Origin: Setoptus koraiensis
Taxonomy: Eukaryota > Arthropoda
Assembly (NCBI GenBank): GCA_048013815.1
Contig: CM106585.1
Coordinates: 806,001 to 870,000, forward strand
DNA: 64,000 nucleotides
Direction of reading: 5' to 3'
Shown here: one piece after another, positions 1-12,261 of the stretch
Numbering within the stretch: the first letter of the stretch is position 1
How the letters are laid out: every line of letters begins with the position of its first letter
Notes under the pieces: generated by a model
What the model saw: the letters and a program-made list of their open reading frames with translations, nothing else
Database searches by the model: none
What the model was told of the DNA's origin: nothing
Position numbers and translations under genes: made by a program

Positions 1-67
1 GGCCACGTATTCAAAGATTTAGATTTACTTGACTGATTGTTATTTTGCTGATCATCAGGAAATCGCA

Positions 68-3000
68 TTATGGAGATGGTGGCGCCAAAAGAGTTGGATT
101 GGTTTCCTTTGTTATATGGTGACGACGCTCGGAACCGATCAACGCAGAGCTTCGCAGCAACTGATTGGATAATTGATTGGTCTTGGCAACAATTGTGGAA
201 CTATCCTGATTGTCCTTAGCGCTATTTGCAAATGCATTTGCGGCCACACTCAAATTGGATCCAGCCGCTGTCGTTGATACTTTGTCACTTCCTGTCAGCA
301 GATGTAATTGGCCTGAGTAATCATTGAGTGTTTTGGTTGTAAGTGTTGATGTTGTTGTTGGCAGATCAGGATTAGTGCTGGATGTTGCAATTGGATTGGT
401 GGTTGCTGTACTGGCGACACCGGCAGTAGTGGGCAACTCACTAGTGGCAGTTGCCGTTATTGCGGGCACTAGCGCCTCGCTATCTTTGTCCTTCTTTAGT
501 TGTGCCTTCAACTCTTTGTTTGCCTCCTTGGCCGAACTTACAGTGGACAATAGATAGTAAATGATGAGTATGAGCGATATGAGCAACGGTATAATAGCCC
601 CAGGTGACGTTATATAATTGAGTATTGAATTGGCCTTTGGCGGCAACGATGCCTTAATTAATTTTGTCACCACTATGTACATGCGACATTCGCCACCGAA
701 GGGACCACAGTGCCACGAGGGTCTCAACCAAACTGCTGCGTAAGCAACTGGCAAAATACAGATGAACAAATTAATCAACAATATCCAAAAGTAGAAATTG
801 TTGGATCTTGACGCTTTGAATACTGTTTCGTGAGGTATATTACATGTTAGCACTGCCCACGAGCGAACGTACATAAGGACAGCTAATTTAACTGTATTTA
901 TAGCTGGCAATCCTGGCGCAAAGAACATTCCCATCCAAACAGTGCTCTGATTGTTCACCAAGTGCAAGACATTTTCTGCCGTTTTAAAGTCGGCATAACC
1001 CGGCAGTTTACGCTCCAAATCCCAGAAGAAGAACCTGTTGCAGTAGCGCACAAAACAGGCACGCAAAAACTCAACCGTTACAGCCGACACAACTGTAAAC
1101 ACCAGATCTGTTACGACTATCTTGACCATCTCCTGGCCGAACATGGTCTCCCAGCACAATGATTTTAATTTGTCTTTCATGGTCTCATTCAGGCCACGGA
1201 TCTCCTCCGGTTTGAAGACGGGAATATCTTGACATTCGGAGTCGTTTAATTTACTTTTATCATTGGTCGCATTTGTTAATGCGGTCAAATTAAGTAGATT
1301 AATTGCATTATTTACGCACTCTATTGGCATTTCCTCAATTTCACCACTGACCGGTTGCCCAGCAACAGTCAACAACGGATTACTGGTGTTTGTTGAATCT
1401 ATTGGCGAATCGGCCACATTCGGCACTAGAGGAACGATGGTCGATGGTGGCAATGTAATCACAATCGAAGGATCTCTAGATTCGGGTTGACTGACTGATC
1501 CTAGCGGGGGTGTAGCCTCTGCAGGCGACTCCTGATTGACACCAACTACGCCATCGACATTGGCAATTCCTTTCATTGTGATCACTGTCGAATTCTGACT
1601 GTCGCCCATAGGCTGGTCAACGGCATTGATGCCACTATTGGTCAGTTGGGTATTTCTGTCTGTTAAGAGTGTAGTGACAGGTTCATTTGGAGTGGTTGTG
1701 ACAGCCTCGTTAGTTTGATCACCTCCAACACCACTGGTTGTTGGTTGATTAGATTGATCAGTGGTTGATTTTGTTTGTTGTTGTTGATCATCTCTGTTTG
1801 TCTGAGAGCTTGTTGCTAATTGTTTGCTAGTATCCTGTGATGGGATAGTCGCCGGTTGGCCTGTCACTATTATTGGCCTGGTTAGAACCGATGGCTGTCG
1901 AGCGCCATACGGTCTAGTTCTGCCTCCGTGGGGCCGATTTCTAATTGCATATGCCAATTCAGTAAGACGGTAGTGTTGTAGACATTGTCAGATATTGATA
2001 GATGAGTAGGCAGTTTACTTACTTGATATTAATATATTGACTTACCTGGCTATTGTTTCGGGCGAGCGGGTTGTTGTTTGGGGTGGCGAGTGAAGGCGGC
2101 CCTCGAGAGCTTCGTCGAGATCGTCGGTGGATAAGATGACTGAAGGTGAATAAGCGGCCGCGGCTGGCCTGTTGTATGAGCTATACGGCCTATAAGGATC
2201 TTGGATAGCAGGCTTGGCAAGACTGGCTATGAGGTCTTCATTCAGGGCACTTTCAGTTGTGCGCATTGGGGACTGTTGTTTGTGTTGTTGTTTACGGGTT
2301 ACAATCTGAACTTGACCCATTGTAGTCTGAATTGTCTTGGGTATCGGTCCTTGAGCCGATTGACCGCCCGGCAAGCTATCTAACGGTGCGGCACTTCTGG
2401 TCTTGGTGGCTGCCAGATTGGCATCACCTGTCGGCTCATCTGGTTCAGCGTGATCTTTTTCCACTTGTACCACTACCGGTGATGATGGCAAGCTGTCTTG
2501 TTGGTCCATAACATCGTCCTCCTGTTGGTCGGCATTGTCGCCTCTCAATTGCGGACTTGTTGGCTTTTCTTCAGATTTTCGGTCTGTATCCTCATCTTTG
2601 CCCTCTTCACCATCATCGCCTTCATCATCATCATCATTATTGTCATGATCATAATCAGTATTGTGATCACTATCCGTGTTGACAGTGGCAGCCATCATTT
2701 CGCTCATCATTGTTGTTGATCTCTTTTGTTTTTGTCTGAAATTGTGATTAGTTTTGGTGTTTTCAGATGTAACCCAGCTCAGATAATCCAATGATCTAGC
2801 CACCATCAGCCTTGAATAATTGCTTGGTTTAGCTATCTGTGCTTCATTTGCAATGCTGGGCTCGCTTACTACATCATCATAATCGTCATCTTCCATAGTG
2901 CCAAGCTTGGTAGTGCTACTCGCAATCACAGCTAGATCATCGGCCGATTCGCCAATGGTCTGGGTGGCATCAGTAGTTGCTGAGGCCATTGTTGTTGGCT

Positions 3001-5086
3001 TTGTTTCATCGGATTCTCTTGCTTTGATTGCAACATCACTGCTGACTATGATTGTTGTCGACTCAACTACACTTGTTGATGCATTAGGTTTATCTAGCTC
3101 GTTGCTTGGGCCATCAGGCGGTCGAGCGGCCTGTCCACTGGTTAAATCTCTGGCATTGGTGGTGCTCATGGGAGTCTCAATTGCGGGTTTATTGGCCGTA
3201 GATGGCAACTCTTGACCACTATTAATTGTTTGTTGCTGTTTGTTGTCAGCTGTCTGTTGTTTCTGTTTCTCACTTGACACCGACATCAGTGTGACATTTA
3301 ACGGTGTATCTTGACTAGTTGATTTGTTGTTATTTGTCTGATCATATATGCTTGTGGCATTTGTTACGAAATTAATCGAAACCGAGCCAATGGCTGTGGC
3401 ATTGATTGAACTTATGTTAGTCATGGTGCCATTTTGGTCAACGACAGATATTTGAGTGACGATCGTTGAGTTATCGCTCGTGCCATTGGTCGCTGATGAT
3501 ATATTGGCTATCTGTGTACCATTGATGGGACTGACAGTTGTTGCCGCAATGATGTTGCTAGTGGCTATGGTGGTGGTTGTTGTGGTGGAGTTGATAAACA
3601 AACTATTGTAGTATGTAGTGTTTTGGCGCATTAGCGTTATGTTGCCTGACACCTCTTTAAGTTGTTGGCCCATTTGATCAACTGTGCCAAACAGTGAGAA
3701 CATAAGTGTGTAAAAATTGAGAAAATCCAAAAATAAAATCCTGCCCAACTGCCAACTGAGTGCCTTGCGAGGATGATAATTTTCCAATATGCCAATCAGA
3801 TCAAATATAGGCGGAAATGACATTTGAATAAAGGTGAGCACCAATTGTAGTTCGTTCTTTCTTAAGAATGAGGCATTCTCTGGCAGATTCTCCGATCTGT
3901 CCACTACAAGAACAACGCCGTAACCGGATGCTACAAGCAACAATATTGTCAGTAAATTTGCTGTTACTCGAAGCAACAGCAAGCTCCAATTGTGATCCTT
4001 GCTTTGTTCTGTCTCCTCTAGAATGCCCTCCTTCAAGTTCATCACTATTGAACTGACCTTATTGTAGGCAGTTTCACTATTGCCAATCATATAGTCCCAG
4101 CCGACAAACATTGTCCAACAGAAAGTGTATTCGTCGTCTTTCGTACCTATTCTACTTAATTTAGTGTTTTGTGCCATTTTGCGTGATATACAAAAGAAAC
4201 AAAACATATAAATGGCCACCGAGGCACACAAATAGGCCAACGGATTCCTGTAGCCAACGCGCGTCTTCTCTTGATTCGAATAGTAGCCATAGAAAATGGG
4301 CGACAATTTCAAGAAGCCCTCAAACTCCCATATTTCACTTAGTTGCGGATCAACGGGTTCTGAGGCGTTTTGCAGACCCTTGCGCATTCCGGTTAGATCT
4401 TCCACTCCCTCTATTAGCTCTGGCACCATTACAAAGCAACACATAACGATGGCGTTGGCCACATTCAACCAAAATATCCAACGTAAGAATGTGAAATACG
4501 AGGCAACCACAGACCCGAAATGTGATTCGATTTTTTTGATGCGCATCTCCCACGGGGTGACCATAACTAGAAAATTGGCAAACTCTCGCTTAAAGTGGCG
4601 CCACCATCTCTCCACCATTGCCGTTGTGTTGGCTATCACATCTTTGGCCTGTTTACTTTGGGCAAGCTCGCCTTGGTGTTTCTTGATGAACGCCTTACAA
4701 GCTCGTAACACTTTCAATTTGCGCTCCATTGGCCACGTCTGACGGCGCAATTGCGCTATATTATCTTTGGCCACCTTAACCCGGTGACTGATGGCCTCCT
4801 CGTTGTTGCTGGAGGAGTCGTTGTCGAACGAACTGCCCCCGAAGTCCTCTGAGCCACCAAATCCGGCGCCCGTGCCCAACGAAGAATGACGCCTAAGCGA
4901 ATTGTCCCAACACAATTGACCGTCCACGAGGAACATTCGCGATTCGCGACGCTCCTTTGAGCGCGACTTTTGCCTAGGCAGCATCATTATTTGACTGTTT
5001 TCTATTTGGCTGTTCATGTTTTGTTGGTTTGCGTCACTGGCACTCTTGCTCACACTGGCCGCCTCGGCCGGCTCACCGGAAGGCAT
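68..5086 (-). CDS. Tmc: TMC family mechanotransduction channel subunit (two exons)
   Basis: Transmembrane channel-like protein, the pore-forming family of mechanosensory channels in hair cells and invertebrate sensory neurons. Exon 1 is 5086-2046 and exon 2 is 1940-68. The donor reads CAG/GTAAGT and the acceptor ATTAG/A; the split Arg codon keeps the frame, giving about 1,637 residues. The N-terminal region contains the family-like stretches TPWEMRIKKIESHFG and FCWTMFVGWDYMIGN, followed by several membrane segments. Exon 2 carries the family signature CWETMFGQEMVKIVVTDL and the final membrane helices, then a Lys-rich coiled stretch and a Thr/Ser tail. Between LNFYTLMFSLFGTVDQMG and CWET lies a low-complexity insert of several hundred residues with many N-x-S/T sequons. 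Fly Tmc is also known to be very large. The open frame runs upstream to about 5257 without an ATG, so 5086 is the first in-frame Met; an upstream 5' exon is possible. Confidence 0.94.
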
Positions 5087-5197
5087 TGCCGACGCTGATC
5101 TAACTTGCCTACTAACTAATTCACCTGCTTGCCTCGATGCAGATAAATTTACGATTACAGCGACAGAGTGACTGGCTGCATCGAGAATCACTATCAA

Positions 5198-6696
5198 CTC
5201 ACACGCCGGCTTGTTGGTCGAGATGATGCGCGTCGCTGTTGTCGAGTGAGTTCCTCAAATCGCTTCGTCGTTATTAATGTAATGTTATGGTATGGTTATG
5301 TATGTGCAAATGATATGATGCATGCTCTAATTGACCGGTAAACCGGTGATATTCAGCACATGGTTACACCACAATGATTGTTTTGTTTGTAATTGTATGC
5401 AGGATCGATGCAGCCGGGAGCTCATGGGTGATCTGTATGGTGAGAGATTCTTTTTTTTTTGAGAAACAATTTTGCATTTTATTCTTCACTTTTGTTTATT
5501 CACTCGATATATTGTGCAGTTCTTCTTGCACTTCGATTGCTTCTGTTTGACTGGATGATTAGCCGACAAGTGATTGTGAAAACTATGACTGCGAAAACTT
5601 TTACTATCTCTCATATTTTAAACAGTCTCGCGCTCTGCTGAAAAGTCAACTGCAACTACTAGCCAGTTGGCCACTCCACACGATCACTCGATTCCACAAA
5701 TAGTGTAAATTCGTCGTTACGTAATGGGTCGCCCCCACCCCCCTATCTCACGTTATTGTGTGCGGCTCCTATCAAGCATGGCAAACGCCTATCTAACACT
5801 AGCCACAAAGTATAGGTACAGGGAGTGCCGGCAGGTGATGATTTACTTGCTCGCCACTACTAATGTCCACTACCCGGCCCAGTGAAAGCCGCCCAACTGT
5901 ATATACCACACGGTATGCACAATGCGTTTTTGCTGTTGCCAATGATTTAACTTTTAATGGATGACGCAGCCATGATTTAATGCATGCACAAAGCAAACAA
6001 ACAAACAATACCCTACGGTTATACCCTCTAACTACGTGTGTCGACGAAGTAAATCTCATACACTGACCACCACATCACATAAGCCAGCCCAGGGTCATGT
6101 GATGTATGTGTGATGTCATACAATATTATCATGAGCCTCATGAACAAGGAAATATGTGTGGTCAAAGCAATAATCTAATCAAGTAATACTAGAATAGACA
6201 AGAGCGCAATATCGCTATGCTGTTTGCGAGTTGCCAGAAACACCCTATAGCCACCGGGCTAGCTGAATAAACTGGAGCTGAATGAACCACGTTTTTTACC
6301 ACGAGCCTGTATCAGTATCGAGTAGATCACGTGATGAAGAACGGTCAACGGACACATACCGAACTTTGAGTGAGGATTTTCTCACATGGCGACGCCCACG
6401 CTCGGCCACAATTTGAGAGAATTTGACCACATGTAAGGTATGTGTCTATGAGTCGACTAAAGTCGCCGAAAAGAAGCATGCCCGAGGCACGACAGACGAA
6501 TCAGGGTGGATCAAATCACACAGATCACATCACAGATATTACAAACATCTCATGGTCAGATATCACACAATGAAGAGAGCATGGCGTTACGACAAGAGAA
6601 AATTAGACAGATGAGCTGTGGCTAATATAATCTATTATAGACAGTTGAGGCGGTTGTTTCATTTAGTATATATATACATATATGTTTATATATATA
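5198..6696. other. Intergenic stretch between Tmc and the Q-rich gene
   Basis: No open frame with a recognisable product or natural composition was found on either strand. The Tmc promoter and any upstream 5' exon should lie at the left side, since Tmc is read leftwards. The right end, about 6660-6710, is an A/T-rich stretch full of TATATA that forms the 3' flank of the next minus-strand gene. No repeat longer than a short homopolymer was noticed. Confidence 0.5.
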
Positions 6697-8291
6697 TTAT
6701 TTTTCACATTTAATCATTGTGTTGTGTTTATTATCGTCCACTTCGAGTAGATCGCGAGTTGGCGACAGGCGAGGATTGTGTCCTTGCCTGTGTTTCATAT
6801 TGAAATGATTCACTACCCGAACTAGTGTGGATTGATCATTGGCTTTTCTGATCTTGGCAAAACAATGCGGACAATAACCCTCACGTTGCATCTCGTCTTG
6901 GCTACCCGGATGGCCCCATAAACAATATAGTATTAACAAAAATTGTCGGGTTCCTCTTATGCCCAACGGTTTCCTTTTACTGGTACCTCCGAAGTTTGCC
7001 TTGCCCCCTGATGCTTCTTTCCTTAGTAGCTCATATTTTGATATCTCACTTAGAGGAATATCCTTTGGTAAATCTGAGTGGTCCCATTTTTGCACTGTAC
7101 GTTGTTCAACGTCTAACTTGTGCCACTCTTGTACCATTGTTAGTACCTCTTTGGCTGTTCTCGTTGGAAATTGCGAGCCCAATACACAAGCGCATTCACC
7201 GGTTTTAATGCTGTGCGAATGATAATTGCCCACCTTCTCTAATAATTTTTGTCTTTGTTCCACTTCGGCACTCTTTGGCTCATCGAATTCTCCTTTGTGT
7301 TTCTTTTGATTGGGACATGCCTCTATGAGAGGCTTCTTCCTTGTTTTGGCTGCCTGGCCCGATGCACCTGAGCTGCTGCTGCTGGTGCTGCTAGTTGCGC
7401 TGTTGCTGCTACTGGCGCTAGCTCTCTTATTTTTCTTGCTGGCCACTATTGGCTGGCGCTGATTAGTTGCCGATTGGGTGATGTGCAACGGTCTATCTAT
7501 ACCGTTACTATTATTCTTTGAGTTTTGTTTGTTATTGCCAGTATTATTTGTAGTAGTAGTGGTGGTGGTGTTTGTTTTAGTAGTAGTAGTAGTAGTGTTG
7601 GTGGTAGTAGAGTTGTTGACAGGAACAATTAGATTGTGATGATTGGTGGTGACATCGTTGTTATTATTTTTGTTGTTAGTAGTTGTTGAGTTATAGTTCA
7701 AATCATAATTATTATTATCCGGCGTGTTATTACTGCTAATAGAATAATTATCTGTGCTACTATTGTAATCCGATGGAGAGTTGGCCGTCGCAACAAATTG
7801 TTGTCTCTGTTGTTGGTGTTGATGATGGTCCAATAATAACGCCGCGTTTGCGCCTTGCTGCGAGGCCGTATAGAAATCCCTGGTGAAACTCCTCAAGTCT
7901 AATGCCGACATAAACATGGCATGATGATTTGGGTGATGATTAGATGAGGCTTGTTGACCATCTAGGGCAATCTGTTGTTGTTGAAGGTGGTGCATTTGTA
8001 GAAGCAACTGTTGGTTAGTGTGGTGCTGTTGTTGCTGGTGTTGTTGTTGTTGCTGGTGTTGTTGCTGTTGTTGTTGTTGTGATAGGAATCTAATATTGTT
8101 AATTTTGTATGTAATAACATCGTTGGCCTCTCTGAGTGTGTCGATAAACACGCTATCGTTGCATAGGCAACTTAATTCCTGTGGTGTCAAGCTCACTATA
8201 GTTGTGATAAATGTGGCCAATTGATTTGAGGCTTGGTTAGCTGATGAGTTGTTGTTTGTGTTATTGGACTGGCCGTTGGCATGAGATGACG

Positions 8292-8324
<33 letters not shown>

Positions 8325-8551
8325 GCTGGTGGTGGTGATGTTGGTGGTGGTGATTGGCGGACGCGTTGAGAGCGTGCTGATGTAGCTGGTGTAACTGGTA
8401 AGCGGCGGCCAATTGTTTGTTATCCATACAAACTGAGGCCAAGCTATTGTGCTCGTTAGCTTCCATTTCTTGTTTATTATTATTATTGTTGTTATTCAAG
8501 TTGTTGTTGAATTGTTGGTGTTTGAATGTCGAATTAAGTAAGGAGTTGTGG

Positions 8552-8583
<32 letters not shown>

Positions 8584-9015
8584 GGTGTTAATACTCGTGG
8601 TTGAATTGTATTTAATAGTGTTGTGATGAGAATCAGAGGAGTTTGCTGGTTGGTTGCTGAAAGGCGACTGCTGTTGTCGCAGTTGCTGCTGTCCAACGAG
8701 TAGTTGTTGCTGTTTGCTGTTGTCTCTAGCTGTTGTCTGGTGCTTGCCGCTTTTACCATATGAGGTTGCTTTGGCGCTGCTGCTGTTGCCTGTGTTGTTG
8801 CCTGTGTGGTTGCCTGTGTGGTTGGCTGTGTTGTTGCTGCCGCTGCCGCCGCCGCCGCTGTATGTGTGCTGTTGCTGCTGGTAGCGCTGACTGTTGTAAC
8901 TGTTGTTGCTGCTGCTGTTGCCGTTGTTGCCGCCGCTGTTGCTGCTGCTGTTGCTGTTGTGATGCGACGATGCTGGCTGTTGCATTAGCAGCAAATGCTG
9001 GCTTGCGGCTAACAT
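6697..9015 (-). CDS. Q/N/T-rich protein with C-terminal zinc-finger-like region, function unknown
   Basis: A 772-codon uninterrupted frame with a true ATG. Residues 1 to about 560 are low complexity: His/Gln, Asn, Thr and Ser runs with only short normal-looking islands, for example around LTPQELSCLCNDSVFIDTL. Residues from about 570 to the end have ordinary composition and look like the conserved part. They contain a charged helical segment, the motif GTRQFLLILYCLWGHPG, and then a C-x2-C-x18-H-x4-H arrangement (YCPHC ... NHFNMKH) that could bind zinc, followed by a basic tail. I do not recognise the family; a nuclear DNA- or RNA-binding role is only a guess from the finger and the homopolymers. 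The opposite strand is also open because of the CAR-codon runs, but those frames are shadows. Further 5' exons cannot be excluded. Confidence 0.72.
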
Positions 9016-9073
9016 TGCTCGCCCGTCTAGACTATTGTCTATTCGCTAACTTTGCCTTAGTTTGTCAGTTGAG

Positions 9074-9117
9074 TAGTTTAGTGATAGTTTAGCGATAGTT
9101 TAGCGATAGTTTAGTGA
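9074..9117. repeat. 11-bp tandem repeat (4 copies) in the 5' flank of the Q-rich gene
   Basis: Four copies of TAGTTTAGYGA in direct tandem, starting 59 bp upstream of the ATG of the Q-rich gene. The Y position alternates T, C, C, T. It sits where a 5' UTR or core promoter would be, but no regulatory role can be shown from sequence. Confidence 0.85.
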
Positions 9118-10275
9118 TAGTTTTGTAATATAGTTGTTAGTGCGTGTTGTGCGACTCGATGATATGAGACAAGCTACGATACGTGCTATCGATGTGATTA
9201 GACGGCCGCAATTGCAACTTGCAACAGCTTGCTCTTGTTACGCTTGTGCTCGAGTGTCGACGATGTCGCACAATATCGAATGATGTGGAATAATATCGAA
9301 TGTATTGTCGAATTGTGTGTCGACCGGCAGCGAACTGTGGGCCTATCGAATGTTGGCCAATGTTGGGGCGCGTTGCTTGCGTTAAGTGTGCAATTGTCGC
9401 CTGCTCTGTGTCGCCTGGTCAACGATCGAACTTTTCTGGCTTGTGTGCGTTGGCGCTACTTGCGCATGTTCACAACGCGCACACAAACACCGAGAGACAG
9501 ACGGGCACGATTGTGACGAATATTGGACAAATATCGCGCTGCAAGTTGCACTCGCCTTGCTCATCACATATCAACACTTTCTCGGGTTCTATCCGCACAA
9601 TCTATTTGCGCTCGAGAGTTGCTGTCGCTGGTTGCTGTCGCTAGTTGCTGTCGAGAGTTGCTGGCGGATACTGGCGAGCACTGGCGAACACTGGCAGATA
9701 TTGAGAGTTATTTAGAGTTGCCAATTGGTAATTGGTGGCTGCTATTGAACTGGCGACGATGCTTGCCGATAGCACAGCGACTGGCTCAGATTGTGAGGCT
9801 GTCGCTGTTGTTGCTGTCGCTGTTGTTGCTGTTGTTGCTGTTGTTGGTCGGCGTTGACATCAGTGGTCGTCGTTCGCCGAATGTGTGTGTGTGCGCGCCA
9901 GAGAGTAGCTGGCATTGTTCGCTACTTTACCCAACTACTGTGTTGTGTGTGCGTGTGTGTGCACAGCGCTGTGTGTTACACACGGCGTGTGTGCAGTGCA
10001 AGCACTAATAGAATGCCAGCGTCTGCTTAGACGCGACGGGCTGTGCTGCTACCGCCACACCGACGCCACTGCACACTGTGCATGCATTCGGCAACAACAA
10101 CAACAACGACGACTATCCCCGCACTACGGCGTGTGCACTGCACACTGTACAGCGTGTTTCGTACACACCGTCGCACACTCACTGCACGGCGTGCGCTGTT
10201 GTCGCACTCACTCTGCGTAGTGCACGCTGTGTTGTGTCGGTACAGCTGGGCTCACGCTCACGCAGAGCCGCTGCA

Positions 10276-10276
<1 letters not shown>

Positions 10277-10316
<40 letters not shown>
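10277..10316. repeat. (CA)20 microsatellite
   Basis: Uninterrupted CA dinucleotide run of 20 units, inside a CA/GT-rich stretch between about 9.9 and 10.4 kb. Confidence 0.97.
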
Positions 10317-10318
<2 letters not shown>

Positions 10319-11077
10319 TACTGGCGACGCCGCCGCCGCCACCACTAACAGCCACCAACAGCCACCAACAGCCACTAGCGAGTCGCTAGCGAGTCACTAG
10401 CGAGCGTGTGTGTGTGTTGCCAACAGCATGACCGTTTGTGTGGCTGCCAGCGTCATTTGTGTTGGTGCGTGCGTGTGTTGTTGTTGTTGTCTGGCGATGT
10501 GTCGGACTGGCAGGCAACAGCGCTGCACAGTGTGCGCTAGTCTGGTTGTGGCTCTGCCAACAACACAGTAGCTGCGACATCGAGCAAACAACATCGAATG
10601 TTGTTGTTGTTGTTGTTGTTGTTGGCGTAGTCGTTGTTGCTGTTGTTGTTGCTGTAGTTGCTGTTGCTGCTGTTGTTGCTGTTGCCAGTTGTTGCCAGTT
10701 GTCGGTGTGCCCATATGTATTATGCTCACTGGTGCCACAAAAGGCCTATAGCAACAACAACCAGCCAGCACCAATGGCGACAACAATCGGCCGACACTCT
10801 ACATACTATTCTGTGCTACTCTGTGCCATTCTGTGCTACTCTGCGCTGCCCTGTACAGTACAGGCTGTACTATAGATTCTATAGTATAGAATATACCAGT
10901 GACTAGGCTATATAATATATTATATGCATGCTATAACAGATACCAACGCCAGCGCCAGTCTTGCCGTTTGTCGCTTCACACAACGACCTGTGCACGAGTG
11001 TTGCCGCCCATACTTTTCAATGCACTGCTGCGCATTGTAATGTGCGCCACGGCTGGCTCACCGACAACAGCGACAAC

Positions 11078-11111
<34 letters not shown>

Positions 11112-12206
11112 ACAACAACGACAACTACACTGGCACGACTGCTGCTGCTGCGACTTGCAGCCGCTTTTTACGGCAAGCTAACGGCCGACGAGTGGCCGGC
11201 CAGTGGCGACACTAGCGAGCATTTGGAGTGGCCACAGTGTCAGTTCAGTGGCCAGACACAGGTGGACAGTGGTGGTCAGCTGTTGGTGTATGGCAAGTTG
11301 TGGGTTGTATGCAGGACAACGTCGTTGATACGACCAGTGTGTGCATGAATTGGCATGCAATAGGGCGCCCAATGCGACAAAGCAACAGCGTGTCGGCCGT
11401 TGTCGCTGTTGGGCCGCTATCAACAGCGACACAACGACACAGCAACAACAGCGACAGCCAGCAACAACCACTGGCGACAACAGTCAGCAGCGGCAACGAC
11501 CAACAGAGCGACATTATGCATGGCCAATGCAATAATTCAATTGACAATTGTGAGCAACTCGCTTGCGTTTGCTGGCTGTCACGACAAAGCGAGCCAGACT
11601 TGCACTTTCTGTCAAGCTCATTGCAACAGCGCTTGTCGCAATTGTTGCTGTCGTTGTTGTTGCCGTCGTTGTTGTCGTTGCTGTCGTTGTTGCTGTTGTT
11701 GCCCAGCGACACTAACAGCGACACTCGACAGCGACAACAACGAGCGACAACAACGAGCGACAACAGCAAACGGCAACAACAACAACCGACAGCGACGACA
11801 AGCGACAAACGTTGTCTGGCGACTGCAATCGCTGTAGCAACAACCACCAACCGACACACTCACCTGTTCTGTGTGTGTGTGTGTAGCGCAATAATAGACG
11901 CGTGGCTGACATTGACGTTGCCCCGCAGGCACACGCAATGCAAATGGCAATTGCTTGCACATGGTTTGGCATGGACGGGCCGCAGTTGACCCCTGTACCA
12001 GCTATATTCACACTGTCTGTATGTTGTCTGAACATTGCAACTGTCTCTATAGTGCCACTATCTGCATGGATATTCCGAGTATGGATAGTCCGAGTGTGGA
12101 TATTGGAAGTGGTGGTCAGTGGCGGGCAATTGTGAGCGATGCAAACACAACAGCGAGACAACACTGGCGAGACAAATACTGGCTGCATGCGAGCACACAA
12201 ACAAAC

Positions 12207-12261
12207 AGAGCCGAAATAGAGCCGAAACAGAGCCGAAACAGAGCCGAAACAGAGCTGAAAC
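12207..12261. repeat. 11-bp tandem repeat, 5 copies
   Basis: Five head-to-tail copies of AGAGCCGAAAC with single-base variants in the first and last units. It lies within the trinucleotide desert but does not follow the RRC pattern. Confidence 0.9.

Noticed and set aside
5087-5257. N-terminal extension of TMC beginning MIVILDAASHS
   Set aside because: The first codon there is TTG, not ATG, and the frame has no ATG before an upstream stop; it may be 5' UTR or an intron edge.
8018-9092. Long plus-strand open frames rich in Cys, Leu or Val opposite the Q-rich gene
   Set aside because: They are mirror images of CAR/AAC codon runs on the minus strand; the triplet pattern has no stops in any frame.
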